From Pandoraea pneumonica (GTDB taxonomy: Bacteria > Pseudomonadota > Gammaproteobacteria > Burkholderiales > Burkholderiaceae): a DNA stretch of 64,000 bases. Below are positions 43,200 to 50,543 of the stretch, piece by piece. Location of the stretch: contig NZ_CABPSK010000004.1 of the NCBI RefSeq assembly GCF_902459645.1, positions 620,001 through 684,000 on the forward strand, in the 5' to 3' direction. Position 1 is the first letter of the stretch. Every line of letters begins with the position of its first letter. The notes under the pieces are model-generated. The model was not told the DNA's origin, did no database searches, and was given only the letters and a program-made list of their open reading frames with translations. The translations under genes and the position numbers were made by a program.

Positions 43200-43276
43200 C
43201 TTGTCGGGTACGCGTCGTTCTCAGGCCGCGTGTTGCGGGCCGTCAATCCCCCGAGCAACGGCGCGTACCCGACAAG
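43200..43276. repeat. Long inverted repeat, 20-bp stem
   Basis: Positions 43200-43219 pair with 43257-43276: 15 perfect base pairs (CTTGTCGGGTACGCG/CGCGTACCCGACAAG), then one G-T wobble and four more pairs, around a 37-base GC-rich loop. It lies in the gcdH-peroxiredoxin gap and is not a normal terminator, because no T run follows and a separate terminator exists 100 bases on. It may be a dispersed palindromic (REP- or MITE-like) element. The rest of this 357-base gap (43090-43446) has no gene. Confidence 0.7.
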
Positions 43277-43375
43277 CCTGCGATAGCTAACGTCGCATTC
43301 GCTTCTTCTCTTCTTCGCATCGCCCTCGCCACCCCCGTCATTCCGTGCCACCCCATGCCATCGGGATGGCCAAAC

Positions 43376-43406
43376 AAAAAGCCAGCTCTCGCGAGCTGGC
43401 TTTTTT
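43376..43406. terminator. Bidirectional terminator between gcdH and peroxiredoxin
   Basis: AAAAAGCCAGCTC and GAGCTGGCTTTTTT pair around TCGC with T runs on both strands between convergent genes. Confidence 0.92.
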
Positions 43407-43446
43407 GTGTCCTCCGGCGACGTAGTCACCGGATACGCGTGGCCGA

Positions 43447-44085
43447 TTACTTGTTCGGCTGCGGCGTCAGGCGCAGGTACGGGCGCACGGCCTTATAGCC
43501 CTTCGGGAATTTTTCCTTGAGCACGGCTTCGTCCTTGAGCGACGGCACGATCACCACGTCTTCGCCATCTTTCCAGTTGCCCGGGGTGGCGACCGAGTAG
43601 TTGTCGGTCAGTTGCAGCGAGTCGATGACGCGCAGGATTTCGTCGAAGTTACGGCCCGTGCTTGCCGGGTACGTAATGATCAGACGCACTTTCTTCTTCG
43701 GATCGATCACGAACAGCGAGCGCACCGTCACGGTTTCGCTGGCGTTCGGGTGGATCATGTCGTACAGCTGCGAAACCTTGCGGTCGCCGTCAGCCAGAAT
43801 CGGGAAGTTGACCGAGGTGTTCTGCGTTTCGTTGATGTCGCTGATCCAGCCCTTGTGCGACTCAGCGTCGTCCACCGACAGTGCGATGGCCTTAACGTTA
43901 CGCTTCTCGAACTCGCCCTTCAGTTTGGCGGTCAGACCCAGCTCAGTTGTGCACACCGGCGTGTAGTCGGCCGGATGCGAGAACAGCACGCCCCAGCCAT
44001 CGCCGAGGAATTCGTGAAACTTGATAGTGCCGACCGACGAATCCTGCTCGAAGTCGGGAGCGATGTCACCCAAACGCAAAGTCAT
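43447..44085 (-). CDS. 1-Cys peroxiredoxin (Prx6 type)
   Basis: A 212-residue cytoplasmic peroxidase. The peroxidatic cysteine is Cys45 in HPADYTPVCTTELG; the longer C-terminal domain with STGRNFDEILRVIDSLQL and TPGNWKDGEDVVIVPSL is that of the Prx6/1-Cys subfamily. It reduces hydrogen peroxide and organic peroxides using an external thiol. The upstream region is AT-rich and shared with the divergent DUF883 operon, so oxidative or stationary-phase control of both is plausible, though no OxyR site was recognised. Confidence 0.93.
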   Translation of the reverse strand: MTLRLGDIAPDFEQDSSVGTIKFHEFLGDGWGVLFSHPADYTPVCTTELGLTAKLKGEFEKRNVKAIALSVDDAESHKGWISDINETQNTSVNFPILADGDRKVSQLYDMIHPNASETVTVRSLFVIDPKKKVRLIITYPASTGRNFDEILRVIDSLQLTDNYSVATPGNWKDGEDVVIVPSLKDEAVLKEKFPKGYKAVRPYLRLTPQPNK

Positions 44086-44302
44086 TTACGGTCTCCTTGA
44101 GATCCTTCAACTGAGTGGACAAAGACTAAAGGATGCTAAGCTTTGCAAGAACGAATAAAAAATTGGTTGCAAATAAGTATTGGAAATATAGCGGCGCAAC
44201 GGTTGTTGTTTTCTGGCAACGACACGTTGAAAGCGTTACGATAACCCCCATATCCAACCTTACCCCCTCGCATTTCCTCCCCAGCACAACGGGGTGACGA
44301 TC

Positions 44303-44611
44303 ATGTCGCAAATGCAAACCAACAAGGAGAAGTTTATGACGGATATCAAAACCGTATTGGCCGACGCCGAAGACCTGCTCAAGCAAGCCGCGAACACGAC
44401 CGGCGAACGGGCCTCCGAGCTGAGCGACAAGGCGCTGGCATTGCTCAAGCAAGCCAAGGAAAAAGCCTCCGACGTGCAAGTCGTCGTGGTGGAGAAGAGC
44501 AAGCAAGCGGCTCGCGTGACCGACGACTACGTGCACGATCATCCGTGGCAAGCCGTGGGCATCGCTGCTGGCATCGGCGTGGTGGTCGGCCTGTTGCTCA
44601 ACCGCAAGTAA
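44303..44611 (+). CDS. DUF883 family protein (ElaB/YqjD-like inner-membrane ribosome-associated type)
   Basis: A 102-residue protein if started at the ATG at 44303; the ATG at 44336 (91 residues) has a better-spaced AAGGAG and may be the true start. A long amphipathic coiled-coil (DIKTVLADAEDLLKQAANTTGERASELSDKALALLKQAKEKASDV) is followed by the family signature DDYVHDHPWQAVGIAAGIGVVVGLLLNRK, a C-terminal membrane anchor. E. coli ElaB and YqjD bind ribosomes at the membrane in stationary phase. It heads a three-gene unit with a YqjE-like protein. Confidence 0.88.
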   Translation: MSQMQTNKEKFMTDIKTVLADAEDLLKQAANTTGERASELSDKALALLKQAKEKASDVQVVVVEKSKQAARVTDDYVHDHPWQAVGIAAGIGVVVGLLLNRK

Positions 44612-44758
44612 GCACAAGTAAGCTACTGTCAGTCTGCCTTGCGCCGGTGCTTGCCGGCGCAGGATGCGCACACTGATGCTTCGCCCACTCAGCCTGAAGC
44701 GGAGCCCGCCTGACCCGCGCCAAGGCACGAAGGTTCAGGCGCCCGCTGAGTCCAGCCC

Positions 44759-45142
44759 ATGACCGACAATGATCGCACGACCCCGCCGCGGCCTTCGCTG
44801 CGGCGCATCGCCGGCGCGTTGCTCGAGATCGTCCAGTCGCGCATCGAACTGATCGGCATCGAACTCACCGAGGAAAAAGAGCGCCTGATGGGTGTGGCCT
44901 TCCTCGGCCTTGCCGCGATGCTCTTCGGCGTTCTCGCCCTCGTCTCGCTCACCGCTTTGGTGATCGTGGTGTTCTGGGACACGTATCGTCTCCAGGCGAT
45001 GACCGGCATTTTCATCGTGTATCTGCTGCTTGCCGCGTGGTGTGCGATACGCGCACGCAATATTCTGCGCGATGCCCCGATGCCGTTCGAGGCGACCTTG
45101 GCCGAGTTCGAAAAGGACCGCGACGCATTGCGTCCGGACTGA
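44759..45142 (+). CDS. YqjE-like (phage-holin-fold) membrane protein
   Basis: A 127-residue protein with two closely spaced membrane helices (VAFLGLAAMLFGVLALVSLTALVIVVFW and AMTGIFIVYLLLAAWCAI). RIAGALLEIVQSRIELIGIELTEEKERL before them is the signature of the YqjE/holin-X family. Despite the family name it has no phage context and follows the DUF883 gene as yqjE follows yqjD in enterics. Role is unknown beyond membrane association with stress. Confidence 0.85.
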   Translation: MTDNDRTTPPRPSLRRIAGALLEIVQSRIELIGIELTEEKERLMGVAFLGLAAMLFGVLALVSLTALVIVVFWDTYRLQAMTGIFIVYLLLAAWCAIRARNILRDAPMPFEATLAEFEKDRDALRPD

Positions 45143-45154
45143 AGGAGACCTCCC

Positions 45155-45664
45155 GTGCCGCTAGAACCCAATCGTTCCCGCCGCCAACGTCCCTCGCGGC
45201 GCTCGCGCCACGACCTGCTGGCGATTCGCAAGGAATTGGTGCTCACGCGTATCGCCGTCGAGCGTGCCGAGTTGATTCAGGTGACGCACAACACGCGTGA
45301 ACGCCTGCGCAACTTCCGCTGGGTGCGCTATCTGCTCCCCGGTGGCCTGTCGAAGCTCTCCGGCCTCGGTGGCCTCGGCGGGCTCGCCGGTTCGGGGCTC
45401 AAGCTCGGTGGCCTGCTCGAACGCTACCCGCTTGTCAGCTCCGTGGCGTCGATCGCGCTCACCGGTTTGTCGCATACGCCCGTTGGCCGCGTGGTGCGCC
45501 GTGGCCTCAAATGGGGCGGTCTCGGTGTGCTGGCCTATCAAGGCCTCAAGATGTGGCAACAGTCGTCGAAGGCACCCACCGAGACAGCCGACACAAGCGC
45601 CAGCACGAGCACACAGGCGAGCAAACCGAGCTCCACCGATGGCGGCCCGCCGCCGCTCATTTAG
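45155..45664 (+). CDS. Hypothetical protein in YqjK position (possible DUF3318)
   Basis: A 169-residue protein 12 bases after the YqjE-like gene. The N-terminus is strongly basic (NRSRRQRPSRRSRHDLLAIRKELVLTRIAVERAEL). The middle is Gly/Leu-rich (GGLSKLSGLGGLGGLAGSGLKLGGLL) with a possible membrane-associated segment, and the C-terminus is a Ser/Thr linker. It occupies the place of yqjK in the enteric yqjCDEK operon and probably belongs to a betaproteobacterial domain family; DUF3318 is my best guess. Its end overlaps the convergent pilin gene by 8 bases. Confidence 0.7.
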   Translation: MPLEPNRSRRQRPSRRSRHDLLAIRKELVLTRIAVERAELIQVTHNTRERLRNFRWVRYLLPGGLSKLSGLGGLGGLAGSGLKLGGLLERYPLVSSVASIALTGLSHTPVGRVVRRGLKWGGLGVLAYQGLKMWQQSSKAPTETADTSASTSTQASKPSSTDGGPPPLI

Positions 45665-46184
45665 CACACACCCGCTCCACCCGCGGCCGCCCATAGGCAT
45701 TGATCGTGATGCAGATGCGTCGGCCGTGTCCCTCGATGGTGACGTTTCCGGAGAGCCAGCCGCGCTTCTTCGTACGTAAGAAGCCATTTTCCGCGAATGC
45801 CATCACCGGCTGCGCGTAAAGTCCCCAGTTCGTGATCACCTGCACCCCCGATGGCAATGGCGCGTAGCGGGCGAGGCGCAACTCTCCCGCGTCGTAGGTA
45901 TCGTTGAGGTTGTCGTCAACGAACGTGATCCACCCGCTATTCCAGTTGGCACTGTCATCGGGCGCAATGGCCACGCGGCGATGCCGTCCCAGCGCTTCGG
46001 CGCGCGCCGTGTTTATCGCGGCCAGCAGCGCTCTCGCTGTCATTTCGACGGCCACCCGATGACGCACTGCCTGTATCGAAGGTGCCGCCGCCACCGCGGC
46101 AATCGCCAGCACGGCCATGACGACGAGGCACTCCAGCATCGTGACGCCACGCGCCCGCATCGAGCGCTCAGTCATCTTGCGCAT
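45657..46184 (-). CDS. Type IV minor pseudopilin, GspH/FimT family
   Basis: A 175-residue prepilin-like protein. The leader MRKMTERSMRARG is followed by VTMLECLVVMAVLAIAAVAAAPSI, a class III signal with the conserved Glu at mature position 5; +1 is Val instead of the usual Phe. The GspH domain (NTARAEALGRHRRVAIAPDDSANWNSGWITFVDDN) is clear. It would be cut by prepilin peptidase and prime pilus assembly at the tip. It is the last gene of a tightly overlapping minor-pilin set. Confidence 0.85.
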   Translation of the reverse strand: MRKMTERSMRARGVTMLECLVVMAVLAIAAVAAAPSIQAVRHRVAVEMTARALLAAINTARAEALGRHRRVAIAPDDSANWNSGWITFVDDNLNDTYDAGELRLARYAPLPSGVQVITNWGLYAQPVMAFAENGFLRTKKRGWLSGNVTIEGHGRRICITINAYGRPRVERVCAK

Positions 46185-46845
46185 CGCTGTGCCAGATCAC
46201 CACTTCACGCCAATTCAATCGTCGCGACATCCATCTGGGCGCGCTGTTGCGGGACACGCCAACAGGCACAGGCATCGGTCTGATCTCGTAGATCGCTTGC
46301 AAGTACACATTCGTGCCCGGCAGGTCCGCATACCCCACCGCACTCACACGGTACAGACGGGTCGACGGATCGCGCTTCGTCGGTCCTGCCGAACCGTCGA
46401 ACGCCTCCGCGCTGTAGGCAATCCGCTCGATGAAGTATTGCCCCCGCGAAGTCGTGGCGGTCCGTGCGCCCATCGTCGCGTCCGTGAGCGCGCGCATCGG
46501 AACACTGCCCGTCGAATCGCCTGTCACGTTCGCAGCATCGCGATTGCCCCAACGCATCGTTTGCCACCGTCGCATCCGGTGCAGCGGCCAATCGACACGA
46601 TTCTCCGGCCCCAATACGCCGTACGGACCTGCCATGTCCTCACGTGCCGCTGCAATATCTGCCGCCTGCGCCCCCTCGGTGAGCCAGCGCCGGGCATCCG
46701 ACAGCGCATGTTCAGCGGCCGAGAATGCCCGCGCCCGATCATTCGTGAAGGCCACAAAACGAACCGCCAACTGGCGATGGTGAGAGCCCGAAGCCGCCAA
46801 CGTCATCAGCGCCGCCAGCCACATCATCATGAAGACGCCAACCAC
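46168..46845 (-). CDS. PilX-like minor pilin component
   Basis: A 225-residue protein started at GTG 46845 with GGGAGG upstream, overlapping pilW by 19 bases. It begins directly with a hydrophobic segment (VGVFMMMWLAALMTLAASGSHHRQL), with AFSAAEHALSDARRWLTEG after it, matching the PilX pattern of a helix and then AEHALSDAR. A cleavable GF-type leader is not evident. Its C-terminal region has WPLHRMRRWQ and YFIERIAYSAEAFDG. Gene position between pilW and fimT-like genes supports the assignment. Confidence 0.7.
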   Translation of the reverse strand: MVGVFMMMWLAALMTLAASGSHHRQLAVRFVAFTNDRARAFSAAEHALSDARRWLTEGAQAADIAAAREDMAGPYGVLGPENRVDWPLHRMRRWQTMRWGNRDAANVTGDSTGSVPMRALTDATMGARTATTSRGQYFIERIAYSAEAFDGSAGPTKRDPSTRLYRVSAVGYADLPGTNVYLQAIYEIRPMPVPVGVSRNSAPRWMSRRLNWREVVIWHSDAQDD

Positions 46846-47780
46846 GCTGCCTCCCGACCGAAGCCACCATCGTTACGGCGATGCGCGATGGCCGTCATCA
46901 CGTGCAGATGGAACTGACCGGCATTGGTCAGGCGCTGGTACGCTCTCCCGCCCGATGCCGCATCGAACACTTCGACCACGCGCGCCATGCCAGGCTTGCC
47001 CCCCGCTCGGGGCGCTCCGCGCAGTACGAGCGAGAAGGCCACTGCCGCCACGTTCTCCCAATCACGTACACCTGCAGGCGACACCGGCGGCTTACCGCGC
47101 GCACTTTTCACGGGGTCGATCCAACGCAATGTCCCGCCGCTGCCGCTGCGAACGCCGAGTCGCACATACATCGCCTCCACGCCGCCCACCAACACCTGCG
47201 CAGGCTGCAACCTCGGCGGCACTTGTCCTAGCTCGCTATAGCGGCAGAACAACGAGGGAATGCCATCCTCGCCTTTGCCCACATAGAAGACGTTGCGATG
47301 CGTGTCTGCGGTGTAGTGGGTCGAGCCGACGCGCCGCCCGCCGCAGTTCTGTACGGCCCCGTTGCCTTGGATCACGCCTGCGCCGTGGTACTGCACTTCA
47401 ATCAGTGCACTCCCTTGCCAGCCCCGGCTAGGGCACGTATCGACATTGCCCGCACATTCGGCACTCGCACGCAATGATGTCCAGTCGCGCTTGCCTTGCG
47501 ATGGCGCTTTTGCAACGCCCTCCATCGGGTCCCAGTTTCGATACCCAGCCATGTGGACCGCCCGCGTGAGTTGCGTGAGGGCGAATACGGCGCGCTCCTG
47601 CACGTCGAGACGTGCCGCTTGAACGCGCCAGAGCCTCAGGCCCGCAAGATAGATGGCGATGGCCGCCATCACCACTAACAGGCCAAGCGGCATGGCGAGC
47701 GTCAGTTCCAGCAGGGTGAACCCGCGAGCTCGCCGGGCACCCAGCGAGCCACGGCGATAGCCGCCAACCCATCGCCTCAT
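46827..47780 (-). CDS. PilW-family type IV pilus assembly protein
   Basis: A 317-residue minor pilin. The basic leader ends in RARG before FTLLELTLAMPLGLLVVMAAIAIYLAGL, a canonical class III prepilin signal. The PilW domain has AVFALTQLTRAVHMAGYRNWDPM and later VLVGGVEAMYVRLGV. Overlaps of 4 bases with the upstream gene and 19 bases with pilX show one translationally coupled operon. It forms part of the priming complex at the pilus tip. Confidence 0.85.
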   Translation of the reverse strand: MRRWVGGYRRGSLGARRARGFTLLELTLAMPLGLLVVMAAIAIYLAGLRLWRVQAARLDVQERAVFALTQLTRAVHMAGYRNWDPMEGVAKAPSQGKRDWTSLRASAECAGNVDTCPSRGWQGSALIEVQYHGAGVIQGNGAVQNCGGRRVGSTHYTADTHRNVFYVGKGEDGIPSLFCRYSELGQVPPRLQPAQVLVGGVEAMYVRLGVRSGSGGTLRWIDPVKSARGKPPVSPAGVRDWENVAAVAFSLVLRGAPRAGGKPGMARVVEVFDAASGGRAYQRLTNAGQFHLHVMTAIAHRRNDGGFGREAAWLASS

Positions 47781-48223
47781 GACAGCCGCCCATCGAGAAA
47801 CACATCGGGAGTCACATCGGTGGGCACATCGTTGGCGATGAGCGGCCTCTTGAGCGACACGCCATCGACCGACTGCCAGTGTGCAAAACCCTGCGCCCCC
47901 GTCGCCAGCGCCGCGACGGTAAGCACGATCTCCATCAACGCGGCACCACGCATTCGACCTCGCCCACCGGGTGAGCGGCGCGGCCGGGTAGATTTCGCCA
48001 ACGACGGTGCTGATACCTGCTGCAATGTGGGCGACAGATTGGCAACACGGGTACCGTCATGTGAAGCGTGGCCCAGCCGCGTGACTTGCGCCAACCGCCC
48101 CAACGCACTCCGTGACGCTTCTAACAATGTCGGCACGACCACCCTGCGAGCGTTGCCACGAGCACTATCTCGTTGCGTCTTGCGATCGGAACGCCGTTTT
48201 TGATGCCTACGATCTTGTTGCAT
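47777..48223 (-). CDS. PilV-like short pseudopilin with unclear start
   Basis: From the ATG at 48223 (GAGACGAGGA upstream) it encodes 148 residues, but only the last 58 look like a pseudopilin: RMRGAALMEIVLTVAALATGAQGF, a class III-like signal with Glu at +6. The first 90 residues are basic and low-complexity, an atypically long leader. A second ATG at 47953 with GCGAGG upstream gives just the 58-residue part, and an ATG at 48271 gives 164 residues. It ends 4 bases into pilW. The normal PilV globular domain is missing, so the gene may be degenerate. Confidence 0.5.
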   Translation of the reverse strand: MQQDRRHQKRRSDRKTQRDSARGNARRVVVPTLLEASRSALGRLAQVTRLGHASHDGTRVANLSPTLQQVSAPSLAKSTRPRRSPGGRGRMRGAALMEIVLTVAALATGAQGFAHWQSVDGVSLKRPLIANDVPTDVTPDVFLDGRLS

Positions 48224-48342
48224 GCTTCGATTCCTCGTCTCAAAGATAACGAGCTCATCGTCGCTCCGCACACGCCTCGCGCCAATCGGACATCACCGCA
48301 AAACCCACCACTCCATAAGCGCCCGCACTCCTTGAACACAGC

Positions 48343-48372
48343 AAAAAAAACGGCGACCCTGGGTCGCCGTTT
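48343..48372 (-). terminator. Terminator after the acyl-CoA-binding protein gene
   Basis: AAACGGCGACC and GGTCGCCGTTT pair around 3 bases; on the minus strand eight T residues follow. Confidence 0.88.
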
Positions 48373-48391
48373 CTTCATGATCGAACTTCGA

Positions 48392-48652
48392 TCAGCCTTG
48401 CTTGAGCGTCTCGATCAGCTCGACGTACGCTTGTTGCACGTCTTCTTTCGACTTGCCCTTGAGCATTTCCCACGCGTCGAACTTGGCGCGGCCGACGAAA
48501 TCCATCGCGCCCGGACGTGCACCCGACACGTCGCCTTCCGTGCCTTGCTTGTACAGCGCATAAATGCGCAGCAGCGTGAGATTGTCGGGACGTTCGGGCA
48601 GCGTCTTGGACTGGGCCACTGCCTCGTCGAAACGGGCTTGAAGATCGCTCAT
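48392..48652 (-). CDS. Acyl-CoA-binding protein
   Basis: An 86-residue ACBP, the standard size, with GGGAGAGA before the ATG at 48652. It reads MSDLQARFDEAVAQSKTLPERPDN then LLRIYALYKQGTEGDVSGARPGAMDFVGRAKFDAWEMLKGKSKEDVQQAYVELIETL; the YALYKQGTEGDV and KFDAWEMLKGKS motifs bind the CoA moiety and acyl chain. It buffers and transports long-chain acyl-CoA in the cytoplasm. Bacterial ACBPs are sporadic but common in Burkholderiaceae. It stands alone. Confidence 0.95.
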   Translation of the reverse strand: MSDLQARFDEAVAQSKTLPERPDNLTLLRIYALYKQGTEGDVSGARPGAMDFVGRAKFDAWEMLKGKSKEDVQQAYVELIETLKQG

Positions 48653-48945
48653 GGTGTCTCTCCCTGGAAAAACGGTCAGCTTATAAGTGAACCGTGCGGC
48701 GATCGGCAAAGCGAATTGGCCTTTGCGTCGACGCTCGGTGTGTTGCGGATACAACTGGGGCAAGGATAACGACGAAGCCTCGCGCGAGGTAGAGGCCAGC
48801 GTAGAACCCTGCGTCTAAACCTCTCGGGAACTACGAGCATTTTCTCGCACGCCGTTTCAACACGCGGCAATCGCAGCCGCCATCGCACCGCGCGAAAAAA
48901 CCGCTACAGGTAGCACTTTTTCAAGTGCATCGCACGTCGCCTAAT
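48653..48945. other. Intergenic region upstream of the ACBP gene
   Basis: Together with the following terminator this 397-base gap (to 49049) contains no supported gene; it holds the ACBP promoter and the 3' end of the RND operon. No known motif recognised. Confidence 0.4.
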
Positions 48946-48973
48946 GAAAAACGCCCGGCAATTTGCCGGGCGT
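48946..48973 (-). terminator. Terminator of the RND efflux operon
   Basis: ACGCCCGGCAA and TTGCCGGGCGT form an 11-bp near-perfect palindrome; on the minus strand TTTTTCATT follows. Confidence 0.85.
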
Positions 48974-49049
48974 CTCACACTGCATTTCTTGCAAGCTCGC
49001 AAGACAATCGCGCACCGAATTTACATCGGCGCGATGTCTCGCGAAGCCA

Positions 49050-50540
49050 TCACGACGACGAAGCGGCGGGTGCCGATGCGGCGTTCGCGTTCGCCGGCAC
49101 CGTACGCTCTTCCCAACCGCCGCCGAGCGCCTTATACAGCGTCACGAGGTTAGTCCAGCGTGCCAGACGCGTCGCGATCAGCGACTGCTGCGCGGTGTAC
49201 AACGAGCGCTGCGAGACGAGCGCGTTCAGATAGCTGTCCACGCCGTTGCGGTAGCGCAGATCCGAGAGCTTGTAGCTCTCGTCGCTCGCCTTGACGAGCG
49301 ACTCTTGCGCGGCCACCTGATCGTCGAGCGTGCCGCGTGCTGCCAGCCCGTCCGACACTTCGCGGAATGCCGTCTGAATCGACTTCTCGTACTGCGCGAC
49401 GTCGATACGCTTTTGCACCTTGGCCAATTCGAGGTTGGCGATGTTCTGCCCGCCCGCGAAGATCGGCAGCGTGATGGTCGGTGCGAACGACCAGGCACCC
49501 TGCCCGCCCTTGAACAAGTTGCTCAGCGACGCGCTCGCCGTCCCCGCACTCGCGGTGAGCGAGATCGACGGGAAGAACGCCGCACGCGCTGCGCCGATAT
49601 TGGCGTTAGCACCCTTGAGCGTGTGCTCGGCCGCCGTGATATCCGGACGGCGCAGCAGCAGGTCGGACGGCAACCCAGCGGGCAGATCGGCCAACAGGCC
49701 CTGCCCGTCGAGCGGACGCCCGGCCGGCAGATCGGCCGGCAACGGCTGGCCGATGAGCAGTGCCAGCGCGTTCTCGTCCTGTGCCACCTGACGCGTGTAC
49801 TGCGCATAGTTCGCGCGCGCCGTATCGACCGGCGTTTGCGCCTGACGCAGATCCAGCCCGGAGGCCGTACCGACATCGAAGCTGCGCTTGGTCAGGTCGT
49901 AGGACGATTGCTGGCTCTTGAGCGTGTCTTGCGTCAGCTTGAGCAGTTCCTGATCGGCCAGCCACGTCAGATACGCCGAAGCGACTTCCGAGACCAGCGT
50001 GATTTGGGCTGCCTTCGCGTTATCTTCGGTCGCGAAGTACGATTCCAACGCCTGATCTCTCAGGCTCTGGATACGACCGAACAGATCGAGTTCATACGAC
50101 GTGAAACCCACGCCCACTTGATAGCTGCGGCTGATGCCGGCACGTCCGCTCGACGACAAGTCGGCCGGCGAGCGCTGCACCGAGCCCTGACCTGCGACGC
50201 CGATGTTCGGCAGCAATGCCGAACGCTGGATCTGATACTGCGCACGCGCAGCATCGACGTTGAGCATCGAGACGCGCAGATCGCGGTTGTTCTCCAACGC
50301 GATCTCGATCAGCTTCTGCAAACGCGGGTCGGTGAAGAAATCGCGCCAGCCCAGTTCGGCGGCGATGACCGCATTGCGGTCAGCCGTGCCGTTCTGGTTG
50401 GCTGCACCAGGCGTTTTATAAGCCGGGCCCGTGGGGAACGAATTGGCAACCGGTGCCTCGGGCCGCTCATAGTGCGGCGCGAGGGTACAGCCTGCCAGGA
50501 ACGCTGCCGCCAAGGCAATCGGCAATGCTTTGTGCTTCAT
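49050..50540 (-). CDS. RND pump outer-membrane lipoprotein (OprM family)
   Basis: A 496-residue outer-membrane factor with lipobox LAGC (Cys18) followed by TLAPHYERPEAPV. The two TolC repeats contain LIEIALENNRDLRVSMLNVDAARAQYQIQRSALLPNIGVAGQG and AEHTLKGANANIGAARAAFFPSISLTASAG. The end YKALGGGWEE is typical of OprM/AdeK-like channels. It is 3 bases downstream of the RND transporter gene and completes an AcrAB-TolC-like pump. Closest functional analogues are OprM of MexAB, OpcM/OprB of Burkholderia pumps; the exact ortholog is not certain. Confidence 0.93.
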   Translation of the reverse strand: MKHKALPIALAAAFLAGCTLAPHYERPEAPVANSFPTGPAYKTPGAANQNGTADRNAVIAAELGWRDFFTDPRLQKLIEIALENNRDLRVSMLNVDAARAQYQIQRSALLPNIGVAGQGSVQRSPADLSSSGRAGISRSYQVGVGFTSYELDLFGRIQSLRDQALESYFATEDNAKAAQITLVSEVASAYLTWLADQELLKLTQDTLKSQQSSYDLTKRSFDVGTASGLDLRQAQTPVDTARANYAQYTRQVAQDENALALLIGQPLPADLPAGRPLDGQGLLADLPAGLPSDLLLRRPDITAAEHTLKGANANIGAARAAFFPSISLTASAGTASASLSNLFKGGQGAWSFAPTITLPIFAGGQNIANLELAKVQKRIDVAQYEKSIQTAFREVSDGLAARGTLDDQVAAQESLVKASDESYKLSDLRYRNGVDSYLNALVSQRSLYTAQQSLIATRLARWTNLVTLYKALGGGWEERTVPANANAASAPAASSS

Positions 50541-50543
50541 AGG

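Noticed and set aside
44759-45142. Holin-family protein as evidence of a prophage
   Set aside because: The holin-like family includes YqjE; the context is a yqjD-yqjE-like operon and no other phage gene is present.
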